In this document: one piece after another, positions 59,974 to 64,000 of the stretch
Layout: each line of letters opens with the position of its first letter
Position numbering within the stretch: the stretch's first letter is position 1
Source: Hermatobates lingyangjiaoensis
Lineage: Eukaryota > Arthropoda > Insecta > Hemiptera > Hermatobatidae
Assembly: GCA_026182355.1 (NCBI GenBank)
Contig: JAPFBL010001617.1
Span: 5,129,001 to 5,193,000 of the forward strand
Direction of reading: 5' to 3'
Length of the DNA stretch: 64,000 nucleotides
The notes under the pieces: generated by a model
Database searches by the model: none
Seen by the model: the letters and a program-made list of their open reading frames with translations, nothing else
Told to the model about the DNA's origin: nothing
Made by a program: the position numbers and the translations under genes

Positions 59974-61424
59974 TTGGAAAAAAAAGTTACTTATAAAGTT
60001 ATAAAAAGTTACAGTGTCATCTGTTTTCATGCCCCAGTTACTACGAGGGGAAATACAGGTATAGAAGCCGAGAAATTATATTCAGTCAGCTATACAATTG
60101 TGCTAAAAAACAACATAGGTGCCAATGACGTGTATGCGAGTATATCTCGAAAAAGTTTATCAAAACATAAGAGATTCTCATGTGCGATATATGGTTTGAG
60201 AGATATTTACGACTGACTAGGCGCAATAGCTTCATTAGACATAGAGTCCTTATTCACGAATATCCCTGCAATGGAAACTATAGATAGCATATGTCATTAT
60301 GTCTATAACAAGAGCAAAACACCATCACTCAAATATCCGAAAGAAGAGCACTTACCTAAGCTACTCCAAGCCTGCACTATGGAAAACCCATTTACAAACA
60401 TAGACGTATCCATTTATTTACAGACGGACGGAGTTGCCATGGGGTCATCTCTGGGAGTGACATTCACAATTACTACGTGTGTCATAATGAAAACAATACA
60501 ATGTTCAACAGACATAATATCAAACCAATAGTCTATTGTAGGTACGTGAATGACTGCTTCATAATATCAAAGAGCATGAACGATAATGAAACTTTAAAAA
60601 AAAGCATTCAAAGAAGCGTCCTGTTTAAAATTCATAATCGAGAAAGCAATAAATAAGAAAATCAATTTCTTTGATATAAGCATCAATATGCAGAATCCAA
60701 AAACAAAAATTTCGGTGTATATAAAAACCAAGACTGCTGCCTACCTAAATGTATTGAGTGAGTGCCCACAGCCTACAAAAATGCAACTATTAAAACCCTG
60801 AATCATCGAACTTATAAAATAGCTTCGAACTGGAAGATTTTTCATAGTAACATAAAAAGAACGAAACAGGCATTCGTAAACAATGGTTATTATAATGAAA
60901 ACTATAATAATATTCTTAAGACATATTTACACGATAACTAACACAAAGAAATGGATAAAAAAACATCTGAAATTATTCACGAAATTTTCTACAGAAATCA
61001 ATACCCCGAACAGTACAAAATGGATGAAAGTGTACTCAAGAATATAATCAAACACAATACAAAGTGTACAAATAAAGACAACAGAGTTTCTTTTATTAGT
61101 TACTATAAAAGCCCCACAATCAGTAGCCTATTTATGAAAAACAAACATCAAACAAAGAACACTCCACTCAAAGAAACTAATCTAGAGTACGAATATACCT
61201 GTACCTACGGTGACAGAAAACTGGAAACATTCGTGCATTGGAGTAACCACTACTACCCTGTCAAGGAGACTAACAATGCATCTTATGTCTGGAGTTCCCA
61301 AGAAGCACATGGGGCAAATTCACATACCAAATTAACGAGAGAAATTACTGTAGCAGGTATCAACATAATTAAAAAAGAAAAAGATCATCTTTTTATATTG
61401 AAATTGTGTACATACAAAAAATGA
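59974..61424 (+). pseudogene. Penelope-like element, decayed RT and GIY-YIG region
   Basis: The order of a Penelope protein is kept over 1.45 kb. An N-terminal part has RGNTGIEAEKLYS. SIDIESLFTNIPAMET-like sequence (after a stop near 60216) begins the RT. QTDGVAMGSSLGVTF (60421-60465) is RT motif 4 in Penelope order. CRYVNDCFIIS (60536-60570) is the catalytic box, with YVND in place of YVDD. A linker with many Lys follows. The last frame (60951-61424) has LEYEYTCTYGDRKLETFVHW and LTREITVAGINIIKKEKDHL, the place of the GIY-YIG endonuclease, but the Y-I-G-x-T part is eroded to FVHWSNH. Several stops. It is a different subfamily from the fragments at 22 and 25 kb. Confidence 0.88.
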
Positions 61425-62029
61425 AACTACATTCTATATTCAGTTAGAAAATAGTCATAAAATTATGAAGTTATTTGGAACACAAGGCCAAATAGACCCG
61501 ACTCAGGTAGTAAAATTAGATATGTTGACGTGATTTAAACTTTTCTAAGAAAGAAAAAAAGTTTTATTTTACGTCAAGACATAAATACAAGGGTCAGAGC
61601 CAGTCTATGTCTAGTCTACGACAAAAGTAACATACAGGGAATCAGGAGTATTTATATATACGCTATCAGTGATGGTGGTCGGGTATTTTTCAGAGTAAAC
61701 CTCCTCTGTTCTGTGAAATAGGAGGCTTCCTAAAAACAGATGGTAGTGTCCTATAACTGCAACAGCGACCCCTTAGGTCCCCCCCCCCCCGCTTTAAAAA
61801 ACAACTTTAATCCTCCTAACGACTCTACTTTCCCTATATAAAAGGAAAAACATTTGAGAATCATTCTCGTCCTGAAGATGGCTCTAGGAAAGTGTTGAAA
61901 CATGTTGACGGTAGGAAGTATGTTATCTAGTTGAGATGCAATAACGAAATCGTTATTCAGGAAGACCGAGAAACTTATCAAGATGCAAGTTTCTACAAAT
62001 TATGGTTACATTTTTAATATATATATATA
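61425..62029 (+). repeat. Downstream terminal region of the Penelope relic
   Basis: At 61872-61901: CTGAAGA, 18 bases, then GAAACATGTTGACGG. This is preceded by cctatataaaaggaaaaaca and ttgagaatcattctcg, a TATA-like start typical of such terminal repeats. 61965-62029 (caagatgcaagtttctacaa) matches 22236-22290 in reverse, next to the other Penelope fragment. A C run (61778-61790) interrupts. Assignment as LTR-like is inference from position and motif. Confidence 0.55.
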
Positions 62030-62130
62030 TAAAGTTCAATACAGACAAAAAAAAATGATAAATTAAAAACACACGCTTGCAATCTCTAATTTTTGGTTTG
62101 AGCCATCAGCAGGAGAGATAAGAGTGATAC
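62030..62130 (-). repeat. FB-Q single-arm fragment
   Basis: Shares gttcaata, attaaaaacacac, ctctaatttttg and aggagagataagag with the left arm of FB-Q at 15898. The minus strand reads CTGCTGATGGCTCAAACCAA, a diverged form of the CTGAAGA-hairpin motif. Confidence 0.65.
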
Positions 62131-62616
62131 ACTATTCTACTTCTCTAATTTAATTGAAAAGCAAATTTGGTTAATTTTTTGATTTTTTTGTTTATATAAC
62201 ATGTATAGCTGTTGGTGATAATCTAAATTCTGTTTTTAGTTATGTAAAGTAAAACGCAGTGTTCGTTCTTTAATGCTGTGAGGCCATTAGAGTAGAAACA
62301 TTTAATCATACCTAACTCCTTTTTTATTAATTCACAGGGTGGCGGCAGACTGTGATTTACGCCTCCCCAGGTAATAGGTGGAGCAAGGAGTAATGAAATT
62401 TGCCCAAGGAAGAATATTGGAAGGGGTGGGCTAATGGAGCGGCGTTCAGTGTGAAGGCAACTTGATGGCCAGCACCCCAATCTCGTGCCAATTTGCACTT
62501 TTTAGTCAAACCTGCTTCATTTATTAAAAGGACAATTAAAGATCATAATTGTCTTAAATATGTGTGAGCTTTATTATTTCAATAATAAACCATCATATCT
62601 CGCTCTCTGTTTTTAG
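62131..62616. other. No gene; GC-richer patch at 62335-62490
   Basis: The patch (gtggcggcagactgtgattt) carries a 91-codon minus-strand frame without motifs. A pyrimidine tract ending in AG (ctctctgtttttag) closes the interval at 62616. Confidence 0.4.
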
Positions 62617-62719
62617 TTCACACCTATCTTCTGGAGCTTCCCCTCTACTTTCAACTTCCAAGACCAAAGACAAGACTAATGACAAAACAGGAAAACTGAA
62701 AACTGACCATGTCACCAGG
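62617..62719 (+). CDS. Candidate internal exon, function unknown
   Basis: Preceded by the good acceptor ctctctgtttttag and followed by a possible donor, agg-GTATCC. In frame it encodes SHLSSGASPLLSTSKTKDKT and NDKTGKLKTDHVTR, a Ser/Thr/Lys-rich stretch without stops. 103 bp is an ordinary exon length. The donor is weak and lies against a C run. No domain can be named. It joins in phase to the open segment at 63805, which supports but does not prove a gene on the plus strand. Confidence 0.25.
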
Positions 62720-63804
62720 GTATCCCCCCCCCCCTTTCTTTATTGCGAGTTACGATGAATGTAGGAAATATATTAATAAATAACCATGTGTTAAGTTTCT
62801 TTAAGGCTACTGCCGGCCCTAAACAAATAAAATTTTCCCTTTCCAGCTGACCAGACCTTACATTTTTTGACATCACCTGCTCCCCTAGCTGCACATACCT
62901 CATTCTATGTTTTGTCAATAAGATGTATTATTACACATACGTAAAATACATTACCAAACACCATGGAAAAGAAGACGTATACCTTTATTACATGAAAGTG
63001 TCCTCAACCATCATATTGGAGGATACACTGAAATGGGAACAAACACCTGACATTTATTTACACGTGCTCAATCCAGTTTGTGAGTGACTGCACAATCTGG
63101 AGGGAGGCTCGAGCTGTCTATGCCTCACCTCTTGTCTCCGAAGGAGACTCCGTTTATTTAAGCAAGAAATACAGAATTTTCTGCGATTTGTATTAAAAAA
63201 AATGGTAAAAATATGTTAAGAACCACAACAAAATCATAGTCAAGAGGACAAATATTAATCTTATTAATTAATAATATTAATTTTAATATTAATATTAATT
63301 AATAATGTTAATTTTAATTAATAATATTAAGACTTATTATTTTGTTTCTTTTTCCTCTCATGATGACAGGGGAGGTACAGTCTATTATAAATATTATAAT
63401 TATAATTAAAGGTTTATTAAGTTGCCATATAATTAAAAGTTATGTTGTTATCACTTAAAATGACTTCAATATCACATATTTCCTCACAAATTTCTTTATG
63501 AGCATAATTAAATAAATACTGAGACTTTCCTACCACAATTTAAAACTGATAATTCCTTTTTTTTAATTTTCATGCAAGGTTTAAAAATGTAAACACTGTC
63601 TGGGTCATTAACGCAAACCTATTGATGGATCTAGTTTGCGTGCTGATACAGCAGTTTTTTTAAACTGAGTACGCAGTGAAGATTGTTCCATTCCTTCCAC
63701 TCATTGCATCGTTGATTGCCTGACTCACCATTACCTAATATGTTTACAGTGTTCCTGTCAGGAAGTGACTCTAGACTATGTTTGTTTCTGTTTTCTCTTT
63801 TCAG
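62720..63804. other. No gene recognised; possible intron
   Basis: 63060-63140 is GC-richer. 63255-63330 is a tract of attaat/aattaa units. It ends with a strong pyrimidine tract (tttctgttttctcttttcag). If both flanking exons are real this is an intron. Confidence 0.4.
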
Positions 63805-63933
63805 TTTGCCGTATGGTTAATCAAGATGTCTCGCTCTCTAAGGTTGAGGTCAGTAAGAAATTTTTCCAGAAAACTTATCGGTTATGTCAATACTATATCA
63901 ATGGAAATTATTAATGTGTACTTGAAGCAGTGA
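63805..63933 (+). CDS. Candidate 3' exon after a strong acceptor, function unknown
   Basis: The acceptor gtttctgttttctcttttcag is the best splice signal I see in the window. Phase 0 reading gives FAVWLIKMSRSLRLRSVRNF, then SRKLIGYVNTISMEIINVYL, KQ and a stop at 63931. A second open phase starts CRMVNQDVSLSKVEVSKKFF. Alternatively the exon ends at ttgag-GTCAGT (63847). The composition is more balanced than the flanks. No homology can be named. Confidence 0.25.
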   Translation, partial: FAVWLIKMSRSLRLRSVRNFSRKLIGYVNTISMEIINVYLKQ

Positions 63934-64000
63934 TGTAATGATACTTTAAATTTTATTAATAGTAGGGAGTATGATTTATTCAGGAAAAGGAAATAAAAAC

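Noticed and set aside
61751..61981. Minus-strand frame with a Gly run
   Set aside because: The Gly run is a C homopolymer read in reverse, within the Penelope terminal region.
63600..63660. Possible family B block (cctattgatggatctagttt)
   Set aside because: Only a short, weak match without neighbouring blocks.

Overview
The window is eukaryotic nuclear DNA, very AT-rich, and looks like a repeat-dense intergenic region or long intron of an arthropod. The mix of Helitrons, Penelope-like elements, R1/LOA- and Jockey-type LINEs, a tRNA-derived SINE and a ZBED-type hAT fits an insect. Hemiptera is my guess only. No operons, ribosome binding sites, CRISPR arrays or rRNA genes are present. I found no intact host gene. 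Three short open segments (50039-50236, 62617-62719, 63805-63933) are the only candidates for host coding sequence, and all three are uncertain.

Layout. 0-6 kb: foldback repeat with microsatellites, an R1-like LINE tail and a type-2 Helitron copy carrying a Penelope-LTR-like insert. 7.4-13.2 kb: three minus-strand Helitrons, a SINE and a tRNA-like relic. 14-17 kb: LINE RNase H relic, second SINE and a large foldback element. 17.9-26.8 kb: two Helitrons (one split by a Jockey LINE), two Penelope RT fragments and a LINE tail. 27.5-30.7 kb: a 3.26-kb near-perfect palindrome made of two head-to-head copies of an unclassified repeat, called family B here. 32.7-35.4 kb: a 23-bp minisatellite. 36-38.5 kb: a long family B copy with a nested insert, then a possible MITE. 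39-45 kb: LINE-tail composites, SINE tail and a decayed hAT. 47-50 kb: a Helitron inside a Helitron. 51-58 kb: family B copies and another Helitron. 59-62 kb: a foldback element with target-site duplication, a decayed Penelope-like element and its LTR-like tail. 62-64 kb: possible host exons.

How the parts relate. Almost everything is explained by layered transposition. Several events can be dated relative to each other because empty sites are visible in other copies within this window. The most unusual set is a group of short inverted-arm elements with 12-20 bp target-site duplications. Their arms carry the pattern (C)TGANGA - short hairpin - GAAA. The same pattern recurs in Penelope-LTR-like sequences elsewhere in the window. 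This resembles the conserved core of hammerhead ribozymes, which are known from Penelope-like elements and small animal retrozymes. Whether any copy is a complete ribozyme is not shown here.

Family names used: Helitron type 1 (ends TCTATATAAATAAAAG... and ...GCTAG), Helitron type 2 (ends ...GTAGTCTAG), family B (ends carry a self-complementary TTTACTATAAGTAAA), FB-P, FB-Q and FB-R (three foldback families).
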